Shown: one piece after another, positions 1-5,002 of the stretch | How the letters are laid out: every line of letters starts with the position of its first letter | Position numbering within the stretch: the stretch's first letter is position 1 | DNA from: Bacillota bacterium | GTDB taxonomy: Bacteria > Bacillota_E > Sulfobacillia > Sulfobacillales > Sulfobacillaceae | DNA: 5,132 nucleotides | Assembly: GCA_021802375.1 (NCBI GenBank) | Contig: JAKAAL010000409.1 | Coordinates: 1-5,132 of the forward strand | Direction: 5' to 3' | The notes under the pieces: model-generated | Told to the model about the DNA's origin: nothing | Databases searched by the model: none | Seen by the model: only the letters and a program-made list of their open reading frames with translations | Made by a program: the position numbers and the translations under genes

Positions 1-15
1 ACTCGTAGGCATGAC

Positions 16-44
16 CGGGCCGAACGCGATGAGGTCCCGTTTTT
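16..44 (+). terminator. Candidate Rho-independent terminator of a gene to the left
   Basis: CGGGCC (16-21) can pair with GG-T-CCCG (33-39, one T bulged), leaving an 11-nt loop, and is followed directly by TTTTT (40-44). This is the shape of an intrinsic terminator for a transcript entering from the left. The stem is short and bulged. A reading frame open from base 1 to the stop at 175-177 runs through it and encodes nothing I recognise, so the call is tentative. Confidence 0.35.
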
Positions 45-427
45 GAGTACAGCCGCCAAAGTCCCGCACGATGGCCGTCTCCGGCGGAGGCCTGGTTATC
101 TAGAGTTTACCCCGCGAAGGGTGGCAGCGCATCATGCACGGGCGAGCCCGGTCCCGATGCACATTCTATTGAGCTGATCCCTCTGACCACCGTTCTGGCC
201 GACAGGGCACGGTCACCGTCGTCATCTGAGTATAATTGGTAGCGGGGACCATCACGATTCGGCCAGAATCGCAATCGCAAGTCTCCACCCGCACCGCCCC
301 GGCTCGAACAGTCCGCCCCGACCAGCCGCAGGTTCGGAAATGTGCCTTGGTGATAAAGGAACCCAAATCTGGTCGGCCGCCGCGTTCTCCTGCGGGCCTT
401 ACCGTCTGTGTAAAGAATGGCTGACTG
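45..427. other. Stretch without a recognisable gene
   Basis: I see no convincing gene here. Several overlapping frames of 60-130 codons are open on both strands, as expected for GC-rich DNA. None has a good ribosome binding site, a recognisable motif or a plausible protein-like composition. A perfect TATAAT at 231-236 has no matching -35 at 16-18 bp. An 11-nt palindromic element, CTCCG-G-CGGAG, lies at 79-89. The frame open from base 1 to 177 could be the tail of an upstream gene but has no recognisable content. Confidence 0.4.
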
Positions 428-607
428 CGATCGCCTACCTCGAAAGCGAGCGGCTCTTGGCAAGATCGATCGTCCATAGAAGATGGCCGGCAAAGCTCCT
501 ACGCTTCGAAGCGGGGAGGGCAGGTCTGCTCATGTGGTAAGGTTGGTAACGCTGCATTATCGTTCAGGTATCCAGATCCTGCAAGGACACCGCTTTGGCG
601 GTTTTTT
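428..607 (+). ncRNA. Candidate structured RNA or decayed leader ending in a terminator
   Basis: Four local structures occur in a row on the plus strand. (1) CGATCG (428-433) pairs with CGATCG (467-472) and encloses CTCG-AAAG-CGAG (439-450) and TCTT-GGC-AAGA (455-465), giving a three-way-junction shape. (2) CTCC (496-499) pairs with GGAG (515-518) around the 12-nt palindrome CGCTTCGAAGCG (502-513). (3) CAGG-t-AT pairs with ATCCTG (565-581) around a 4-nt loop. (4) A Rho-independent terminator lies at 589-607. No protein frame explains the block. AAGGTTGGTAACGCT (539-553) resembles the T-box motif AAGGGTGGTACCGCG at 12 of 15 positions and sits about 35 nt before the terminator, as in T-box leaders. 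However, I find no downstream CCTT-type partner to form a normal antiterminator and no identifiable Stem I specifier. The 5' end is undefined. It does not match RNase P RNA, tmRNA or SRP RNA motifs. Confidence 0.25.
589..607 (+). terminator. Rho-independent terminator
   Basis: A perfect 5-bp stem ACCGC (589-593) / GCGGT (598-602) with loop TTTG is followed by a run of six T (602-607). This is a compact plus-strand intrinsic terminator. No protein gene ends just before it, so it either closes a non-coding transcript or is the terminator half of an attenuator. It separates the left block from the PBP upstream region. Confidence 0.65.
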
Positions 608-674
608 ACGTTCCACCGAGTTCCGATAACCCCCTCTTGGTTAAGTTGGAAAACTAAAAATCTAAGGTAAGGCA

Positions 675-836
675 TTGCAAATAGCGATATGCCTCTTGCC
701 TCGCGTCGTGGCTAGCTTGGCGATCGGCATGACGGGCGGATGTTCGTGTCGCACCACCGAGAGGGTTCCCGAGAAATTTGGAGATACGGGAGGGATTCTG
801 GTCGAAATGCACGGATGGGGGAGGATAAACGCTTAG
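675..836 (+). CDS. Possible small secreted-type peptide upstream of the PBP gene
   Basis: A 53-residue frame starts at TTG 675 and ends at TAG 834-836. TAAGG (663-667) lies 7 nt upstream as a weak ribosome binding site. The N-terminus is hydrophobic (QIAICLLP, then VVASLAIG) and leads into GGCSC, which recalls a short signal or lipoprotein-like sequence without a good lipobox. The tail is polar. Its stop codon lies inside the left arm of the stem-loop at 827-874, so a translating ribosome would disturb that hairpin, as in leader-peptide attenuation. There is no recognisable homologue, the start is non-ATG, and the frame could be open by chance. Confidence 0.18.
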   Translation: MQIAICLLPRVVASLAIGMTGGCSCRTTERVPEKFGDTGGILVEMHGWGRINA

Positions 837-874
837 AGTCCGCACTAGCGTGGATGTTGGACTGCTAAGCGTTT
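827..874 (+). promoter_or_regulatory. Strong stem-loop in the PBP upstream region
   Basis: AAACGCTTAGAGTCC (827-841) pairs fully with GGACT-g-CTAAGCGTTT (859-874), giving 15 bp with a single bulged G at 864. The 17-nt loop itself contains CAC-tagc-GTG. A further small hairpin, GGTA-cac-TACC (875-885), abuts it. No real U-run follows, so it is not a standard terminator. It lies 53 nt before the PBP start and is either a 5'-UTR hairpin, an operator-like inverted repeat, or the scar of an inserted element. Confidence 0.5.
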
Positions 875-916
875 GGTACACTACCGTGGGCAGACAACTC
901 AACGCTGAAGGAGAAC

Positions 917-922
917 AGGAGG
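917..922 (+). promoter_or_regulatory. Ribosome binding site that sets the PBP start
   Basis: A perfect AGGAGG ends 5 nt before ATG 928. The same frame is open back to an ATG at 850. That ATG has no such site and lies in the loop of the 827-874 stem-loop, so 928 is the better start. Confidence 0.85.
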
Positions 923-927
923 CGGGG

Positions 928-2886
928 ATGCGAACCACGGAGCAGCGAGCGTTGGCGATGGTCGGGGCGGTGGCGATCGTGTTTTCCATGGTGGGAACCC
1001 GGCTGTATTACTTGCAGGTCGTGCATGGGAACTATTACCAGGGGTTGCAGCGAGCCGATTACCAACGGGCAGTGCCCGTGCAGGCTCCGCGCGGCAAAAT
1101 TGTTTCTGCGGGCGGTGTCACGCTGGCCACTTCGAAACCTTCGTGGACCCTTTACGACACCGATCCGGAGAGGGCCTGGTCGCGCGAAGAGTTCGATCGG
1201 CTGGGTCAACTGCTCCGGGTAGCCCCCGCCCAGCTAAAACAACAACTGCACGCTGAGCATCGGGTGCTCATGCCGTATGATCCGGTCCCTTTGGCGGTGA
1301 ATTTAACGGCGAAGCAAGCCACTCGGATCACCGTGTACCGCAGTGCCTTGCCCCACATCGCCCTGGAGCCCGTGCCGGAACGGGATTATCCCTACGGTGC
1401 GACCATGGGCAATATCTTAGGCTATATTAGCCAGCCGACGCCGACGACCACCGTCGGCAGTGCGGGCCTGGAAGCCGCCTACCAGCCGTACCTCGCAGGC
1501 AGGTCGGGCGATGACCTGGCCATGGTGACCAGTGCAGGCCAGTTGGTTAAAATCACCGGGGGCGCGGCCGCCCGGCCGGGCGACACCGTGCATCTGACCA
1601 TCGACTGGCGGTTAGAGCAAACCGCTCAAAAGGCTTTAGCCTTTAACATTCGCGCGTTCGATGACACCAAGGGATCGATCGGATACGCGCCGCGCGCCAA
1701 TGCGGGGGGCGTGATCGCGATCGACCCCCAAAACGGCCACATCCTGGCGATGGCGAGCTACCCCAGTTACAATCCGCAGAAATTAGTGCCCGACAATCCG
1801 ACCGAACGCGATCACTATTGGCAGCAACTCGCGGCCAATCCAGCGAACCCCTTTGAGATTCGCCCGATCGCTGGCCTGTATGCCCCGGGATCGGTCTTCA
1901 AACCGATCATGGCCGTGGCGGCCTTGGCGTCGAAGACGGTCACCCCGGTCAGCAAGATCTTTGATCCCGGGTATTTCCCGCCCATTCCCACCTTCCATAA
2001 CTGGTATCCCCCGGGCTTCGGGTGGCTGAACATCAAACAGGCCCTAGGTTTGTCCGATGACGTGTTCTTCTACACCTTAGGCTATCGTATGGGGATTCAC
2101 ACCATGGACCAGTGGATGGAGCGCTTTCAGTTGAATCGCCGGACGGGGATCGATCTTCCGGGTGAAGTCCGATCGCGGATTCCCACGCCGACGCGTCTCT
2201 ACCGGGAAACCGGATTGACCTGGACGCCGGGATGGAATTTGAACACCGTGATTGGCCAAGGGATCTCCCAATACACCCTCATTGCCCTAGCGCGGGCCGA
2301 TTCCGCCATCGCCAATGGAGGAACGCTCTATCAGCCGGAACTCGTTTCCTCTATTACCACCCCCTCGGGGCGAATGGTGAAACAATTTCATCCGGTTGTG
2401 CAAGGAAAAATTCGCCTGCCCGCAAAGATCTGGCACACGGTTCATCGGGGCATGGAATTGTCTGCGCAAGATGCTGATATTGCGCACACGGGGGTGTCGG
2501 GCACGGGGTATCCCACGCTGCAAGGATTTCCCGTGTCGGTCGCCTCCAAAACCGGTACCGCCCAAAAGGGCAATGGCACCGGGTATAACAATGCCTTTTT
2601 CTTGACGTATGGCCCCATGGCGAAACACCACTCTCGACCAACCTTACTGATTATTTGCTATGTGCATGATGGCAACTGGGGCGCGAACTCCGGCTATATC
2701 GCGCGGGCAATTTACGACCAGTACTTCAAAGTCAAGGACCCCGAGGCCAACGTGGCCTATCAACGCACCTTCGGCACCCGGTGGACCTGGCCGTTTGGAT
2801 ATCGACCGTCGCGCACTGGCGCACTGGGTATAGGGACGCGGGCTGCGCATGGGGCATACCCGACTGGAGCCTCCACCCCTTACTAA
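928..2886 (+). CDS. Penicillin-binding protein 2 (MrdA/PBP2-type class B peptidoglycan D,D-transpeptidase)
   Basis: This is a 652-residue membrane-anchored transpeptidase that cross-links peptidoglycan stem peptides outside the cytoplasmic membrane; PBP2-type enzymes serve cell elongation. Residues about 8-30 form one hydrophobic anchor (ALAMVGAVAIVFSMVG) after a short cytoplasmic tail. A PBP dimerisation/pedestal region follows (about 45-215), including APRGKI and the DYPYG segment. The penicillin-binding domain runs from about 222 (HLTIDWRLEQ) and 260 (GGVIAIDPQNG) to about 600. Its catalytic motifs are all present: SVFK at 322-325 with the acylated Ser322, SDD at 376-378 in the SxD form seen in PBP2 enzymes rather than SxN, and KTGTAQ at 541-546. 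The length is normal for PBP2. Residues 601-652 form a Gly/Ala/Thr-rich tail beyond the domain. The start is fixed by AGGAGG 5 nt upstream. A role in sporulation or as a second PBP2 paralogue cannot be excluded, because mreBCD is not in view. The next gene starts 100 bp downstream without a visible terminator. Confidence 0.93.
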   Translation: MRTTEQRALAMVGAVAIVFSMVGTRLYYLQVVHGNYYQGLQRADYQRAVPVQAPRGKIVSAGGVTLATSKPSWTLYDTDPERAWSREEFDRLGQLLRVAPAQLKQQLHAEHRVLMPYDPVPLAVNLTAKQATRITVYRSALPHIALEPVPERDYPYGATMGNILGYISQPTPTTTVGSAGLEAAYQPYLAGRSGDDLAMVTSAGQLVKITGGAAARPGDTVHLTIDWRLEQTAQKALAFNIRAFDDTKGSIGYAPRANAGGVIAIDPQNGHILAMASYPSYNPQKLVPDNPTERDHYWQQLAANPANPFEIRPIAGLYAPGSVFKPIMAVAALASKTVTPVSKIFDPGYFPPIPTFHNWYPPGFGWLNIKQALGLSDDVFFYTLGYRMGIHTMDQWMERFQLNRRTGIDLPGEVRSRIPTPTRLYRETGLTWTPGWNLNTVIGQGISQYTLIALARADSAIANGGTLYQPELVSSITTPSGRMVKQFHPVVQGKIRLPAKIWHTVHRGMELSAQDADIAHTGVSGTGYPTLQGFPVSVASKTGTAQKGNGTGYNNAFFLTYGPMAKHHSRPTLLIICYVHDGNWGANSGYIARAIYDQYFKVKDPEANVAYQRTFGTRWTWPFGYRPSRTGALGIGTRAAHGAYPTGASTPY

Positions 2887-2973
2887 AGCGAGCGCACGAG
2901 GAGTTCGGAGATTCCGGGAGTCTAAAAGCGACGGACCTTGTGCGGGGGCTATCGCGCAGGCCCGTGAAGGAGT

Positions 2974-2979
2974 GAAGGA
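2974..2979 (+). promoter_or_regulatory. Ribosome binding site that sets the start of the DUF4367-like gene
   Basis: GAAGGA lies 7 nt before ATG 2987, and a second, more distant GAAGGAG is at 2966-2972. The frame is open further upstream to 2849, but that would overlap the end of the PBP gene and add an Arg/Gly-rich, non-membrane N-terminus. Starting at 2987 puts a signal or anchor segment at the N-terminus. Confidence 0.75.
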
Positions 2980-2986
2980 CGATAGG

Positions 2987-3592
2987 ATGCCCTGGAGATT
3001 AGGAAGAATCATAGGAATCGGCGTGGCGTTAGGGACCGTGATGGCGGTGAGCGCCACCTGGATGGGGGCGTTGCCCACGGTGGTCGATCCGGCCGCTGTC
3101 AACCCGTTTATGGTGGACGCCTCGGGCACCCAACGACCGAAAAGGCGGGTGGTGCACCACGCGTTTCCCGGGCGCCTAAGGCTTTCGCCAGGGGTGACGT
3201 ATACGGCGGCCGACCGCGCTAGCCTGTCGCAGCTCGAGCGGCAGGTGCATTGGTCCATTTGGGTTCCCACGCGCAGTACCGCCCCGGTGGCGTTCGAGGA
3301 AGCCTATGATGCGTCCGGTATCGTGTGTCTATGGATCGGGCCGTATTTTCTGGAGGAGTCGCCGTATCCCATTCCGGCGAGAGAGGGGCCGACGCGGGTC
3401 GAGTCGATGGTGCTGCCAAATGGCACGACCGCCACCTGGTGGTGGGTGCCCGGCGAAGGAGGTGTCCCTTATCGACTGAACTTTCGTGCAGGCGGGCGTT
3501 ATATTCGGCTTTCGGGCTCCACTCGGGTGGCGCCGTTAGCCGTCCTTGCCACGCATTTCCGCCCCGTCGCGACGCTCCCCGGTTCCGCCTAG
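2987..3592 (+). CDS. Small exported or membrane-anchored protein, DUF4367-like
   Basis: The product has 201 residues. Residues about 5-26 (LGRIIGIGVALGTVMAVSATW) form a signal peptide or single anchor after a short basic start, so the bulk should lie outside the membrane. The remainder is beta-rich in appearance. It carries a block starting at VHWSIWVPTR (87-96), a run of three Trp (151-153) followed by PGEGG, and then a closing stretch with YIRLSGS (172-178). This order, a threshold-like segment, then an aromatic-rich strand pair, then a Y-x-L-S-G strand and a final helix, resembles the DUF4367 family of Gram-positive extracytoplasmic proteins. That comparison is from memory of the pattern, not a search. 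No catalytic residues are evident. It lies 100 bp after the PBP gene with no terminator between and is probably co-transcribed, suggesting a cell-envelope role, but the function is unknown. Confidence 0.75.
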   Translation: MPWRLGRIIGIGVALGTVMAVSATWMGALPTVVDPAAVNPFMVDASGTQRPKRRVVHHAFPGRLRLSPGVTYTAADRASLSQLERQVHWSIWVPTRSTAPVAFEEAYDASGIVCLWIGPYFLEESPYPIPAREGPTRVESMVLPNGTTATWWWVPGEGGVPYRLNFRAGGRYIRLSGSTRVAPLAVLATHFRPVATLPGSA

Positions 3593-3610
3593 TTGGAGAC
3601 GAAAGTATGC

Positions 3611-3656
3611 GGCCAGGGGCGAACGGCCACGGCTGTTGCAAACCCCTGGGCCGTTC
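3611..3656 (+). repeat. Two overlapping inverted repeats after the DUF4367-like gene
   Basis: GAACGGCC (3621-3628) pairs with GGCCGTTC (3649-3656), 8 bp. GGCCAGGGG (3611-3619) pairs with CCCCT-g-GGCC (3643-3652), 9 bp with one bulge. The two use the same right-hand bases and exclude each other. A weak GTTTT follows at 3661-3665. It may act as a poor terminator for the upstream gene pair, or it may be a two-state switch. Confidence 0.35.
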
Positions 3657-3831
3657 ATCCGTTTTGGTCTATGCGACATTATCGAGAATGTGTCGAGGGA
3701 ACATCCCGCGCCCGATCCACGAGGTTGGCCTTAAACCCGGTGCCCTGTGGAATGACTGGGGTCGGATTAGGTGGAGAATTCACGTATCCCCCTATGCGAT
3801 AGACCACGTGACGGCGATCTTAGACGGCACT

Positions 3832-3866
3832 GGCGATTTTCTCTGCGGACTCGGTCCAAAATCGCC
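3832..3866. repeat. Long hairpin (9 + 4 bp)
   Basis: GGCGATTTT (3832-3840) and AAAATCGCC (3858-3866) are perfectly complementary. Inside, GGAC-tcg-GTCC (3847-3857) stacks directly on the right arm and leaves a 6-nt bulge, CTCTGC, on the left. No T-run follows on either strand, so a simple terminator is unlikely. Confidence 0.6.
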
Positions 3867-3903
3867 GGCCGATCCTACGGAAAACATGAGGATTGAGTCA
3901 GAC

Positions 3904-3984
3904 TTGCAAACCACGACTACACCACATAGCCAAGAGTTGCCTTGGAATGGGAACGGCGTAAAGCGGAAGCCGTGCCGTTTGCAA
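3904..3984. repeat. Cloverleaf-like nested inverted repeats
   Basis: The outer arms TTGCAAAC (3904-3911) and GTTTGCAA (3977-3984) are perfect over 8 bp. Between them are two separate hairpins that do not conflict: CCAAG/CTTGG (3930-3934, 3941-3945) and ACGGC/GCCGT (3953-3957, 3969-3973). The result is an 81-nt three-way-junction shape. It lacks tRNA features such as the T-loop GTTCGA, so it is not called as a tRNA. Confidence 0.4.
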
Positions 3985-4098
3985 TGTTGCACCGCTTAGG
4001 GCCGAAATCTGGGCAAGCGGCTCTCCGAGGCGGGTGAAAAGATTGATGGCAAGGCGATGGCTTGACTCGTCCATAATGCGTAGTATGTCATCGCCCAG

Positions 4099-4185
4099 CT
4101 AGGGCCTAAGCCGCCTGGCACGGCCCTCACGATAATGCTGCTGCTCGACACAGCCAAGCCCCTAGGCGGCATAGGATCTGCCTAG
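4099..4185. repeat. Interrupted long inverted repeat
   Basis: CCTAAGCCGCCT (4105-4116) pairs with AGGCGGCATAGG (4164-4175) with a single A/A mismatch. Outside it, CTAGG (4099-4103) pairs with CCTAG (4181-4185). The central 47 nt contain further GC-rich sequence. This could be a subterminal palindrome of an IS200/IS605-type element, whose ends carry hairpins rather than terminal inverted repeats, or an RNA stem. Confidence 0.45.
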
Positions 4186-4240
4186 TGACCGCTCGGGTGA
4201 AGTCGGGTAGGTCAGGAGCCTGGCGACCCTCCTCTTCGGG

Positions 4241-4258
4241 GAGAGAGCCTACTCTCTC
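4241..4258. repeat. Perfect 7-bp hairpin
   Basis: GAGAGAG (4241-4247) and CTCTCTC (4252-4258) flank a 4-nt loop, CCTA. It is followed by AGCTTGCC with no T-run. It lies between the 4099-4185 inverted repeat and the start of the recognisable TnpB remnant. Confidence 0.4.
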
Positions 4259-4376
4259 AGCTTGCCATGGGTCACGGAGGGTTCTCGTGGGTTCTTCAGG
4301 TAGCCCCATCTCCCAAGTGGCCGTCGGCATGGTGGTCAAGCGGCCATGAACCGTGGGTCCATCTACGCGCCTTTAG

Positions 4377-4715
4377 GCGGAGGGATTACGCAAGCGGCCC
4401 GCGAAACTTCATCATCGCTTGCAACAGAAAGGTGCGAAATTGCTCCGGAGAATTCGCGGCCGGACCACGGTTACACTGGCACAGCGGCGTCGGCAGCATA
4501 GTTGGGGATTTCATCAATTGAGCACATTCATTGAATGCAAAGCGGCCCAGACCGGGTTCCCGGTGACGGCCATGGATCCTCGCAATACCTCGCGGATGTG
4601 TCCGCGTTGTGGATGGATCGACAAACGTAACTGCCCCAACTAATCCTCTTTTCGGTCTAACCCGTGCGGCTTGGCTGCGCCTGCCGGCAATGGGGATGCT
4701 GCTAACCAGTCACAC
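4377..4715 (+). pseudogene. tnpB: Decayed TnpB (IS200/IS605 OrfB / IS1341-type) fragment
   Basis: TnpB is a transposon-encoded, RNA-guided nuclease with a RuvC domain and a zinc ribbon, usually about 370-430 residues. Only about 110 codons remain here. The frame begins after TAG 4374-4376 with RLQQKGAKLLRRIRGR, typical of the central Arg-rich helix. It then jumps to TLAQRRRQHSWGFHQL, IECKAAQTGFPV, DPRNTSRMCPRCG and DKRNCPN, which are hallmarks of the C-terminal RuvC/zinc-ribbon region. The segment expected between them, with the LEDL-type RuvC glutamate, is absent, which indicates an internal deletion. TAA at 4641-4643 falls where the family usually has Gln (CAA to TAA). The same frame then continues with SNPCGLAAPAG and GDAAN, where the third zinc-ligand Cys is Ser (codon 4656) and the ADxNAA-type motif is damaged. 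It has no start codon or N-terminal domain and cannot be functional. The left boundary is approximate. Confidence 0.85.
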
Positions 4716-4967
4716 GGGGGGTCGTTGACGCGGTTTAGGCGGGTTTTTAGTGAATGGCTACGCGCGTCTCACCTCAATAGACTTTTTAGAACGGGTGGCA
4801 ACATGGTTCGGTAGGAAAAAAAGGCCTCGTCGCCAAATCCGCATCCGGCCTGGGCTCGCACTCAGCACTCAGCGTGGGTACATTCTAACTATCGGATTTC
4901 ATCACTTGGTGTTCCAGGCATCGGTTGCTGGTACTTGGGGTTGCACAAATGCAACGGCATGTGCTTA
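4716..4967. other. Gene-free spacer between the tnpB remnant and the glycosylase
   Basis: No gene is recognised. A frame at 4750-4998 is open for 82 codons but has no motif and no ribosome binding site, and it covers the promoter of the next gene. Visible details are a tandem GCACTCA x2 (4858-4871), an A7 run (4816-4822), and a perfect inverted repeat GTTGCA-CAAA-TGCAAC (4940-4955) whose right arm ends 12 bp before the -35 element of the following promoter, where it could serve as an operator. Confidence 0.4.
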
Positions 4968-4996
4968 TTGCCCGGGTTCAGCTAGAGCCTTATACT
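4968..4996 (+). promoter_or_regulatory. Sigma-70/SigA-type promoter of the uracil-DNA glycosylase gene
   Basis: A -35 TTGCCC (4968-4973; 4 of 6 to TTGACA) and a -10 TATACT (4991-4996; 5 of 6 to TATAAT) are separated by exactly 17 bp. The ATG starts at 5003, six bases after the -10, so transcription would begin at or next to the start codon. No Shine-Dalgarno sequence precedes the ATG, which fits a leaderless mRNA. Confidence 0.5.
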
Positions 4997-5002
4997 AAGC
5001 CT

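Larger units (their letters stand above)
3593..4376. other. Gene-poor block rich in inverted repeats
   Basis: I recognise no gene in these 784 bases. One frame, from ATG 3607 to TAG 3999 (130 codons), has GGAG 8 nt upstream. Its product is unusually rich in Cys and Trp for its size, matches nothing I know, and contains the hairpins at 3832-3866 and 3904-3984, so it is probably not coding. The block holds at least five inverted repeats (3611-3656, 3832-3866, 3904-3984, 4099-4185, 4241-4258) and two direct copies of TTGCAAACC (3636-3644, 3904-3912). It leads into a decayed TnpB gene. It could be the degenerate left part of that element or a structured non-coding transcript. Confidence 0.4.

Noticed and set aside
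231..236. Perfect TATAAT as a promoter
   Set aside because: No -35-like hexamer is found at 16-18 bp and no exact extended -10 (TGn) precedes it. It is kept only as a hint for the RNA candidate downstream.
107..493. Long overlapping open frames on the minus strand (107-493 and 166-477)
   Set aside because: They overlap each other in different frames, are rich in Arg and Ser with no motif, and have no convincing ribosome binding site. They look like chance openness in GC-rich DNA.
850..927. Upstream start (ATG 850) for the PBP gene
   Set aside because: ATG 850 has no Shine-Dalgarno sequence and lies in the loop of the 827-874 stem-loop. ATG 928 has a perfect AGGAGG 5 nt upstream and puts the membrane anchor at the N-terminus.
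2376..2382. SDD instead of SxN as a sign of an inactive PBP (the motif itself is residues 376-378, nucleotides 2053-2061)
   Set aside because: SxD is a known form of the second motif in PBP2-type enzymes, and the SVFK and KTG motifs are intact, so an active enzyme is expected.
2644..3270. 208-codon minus-strand frame across the PBP end and the DUF4367-like gene
   Set aside because: It lies opposite two well-supported plus-strand genes and has no recognisable motif.
3904..3984. tRNA reading of the cloverleaf-like element
   Set aside because: There is no T-loop GTTCGA, no 7-bp acceptor with proper arm spacing and no anticodon-arm geometry.
3607..3999. 130-codon frame with GGAG 8 nt upstream
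   Set aside because: The product is not recognisable, is unusually rich in Cys and Trp, and the frame includes two strong hairpin regions. It is mentioned in the block description but not called as a gene.
4816..4851. Minus-strand terminator formed by AGGCC/GGCCT with a T7 run
   Set aside because: The stem is only 5 bp with a 20-nt loop, and no minus-strand gene lies on the side it would terminate.
4750..4998. 82-codon frame before the glycosylase
   Set aside because: It has no motif and no ribosome binding site, and it overlaps the likely promoter of the glycosylase gene.
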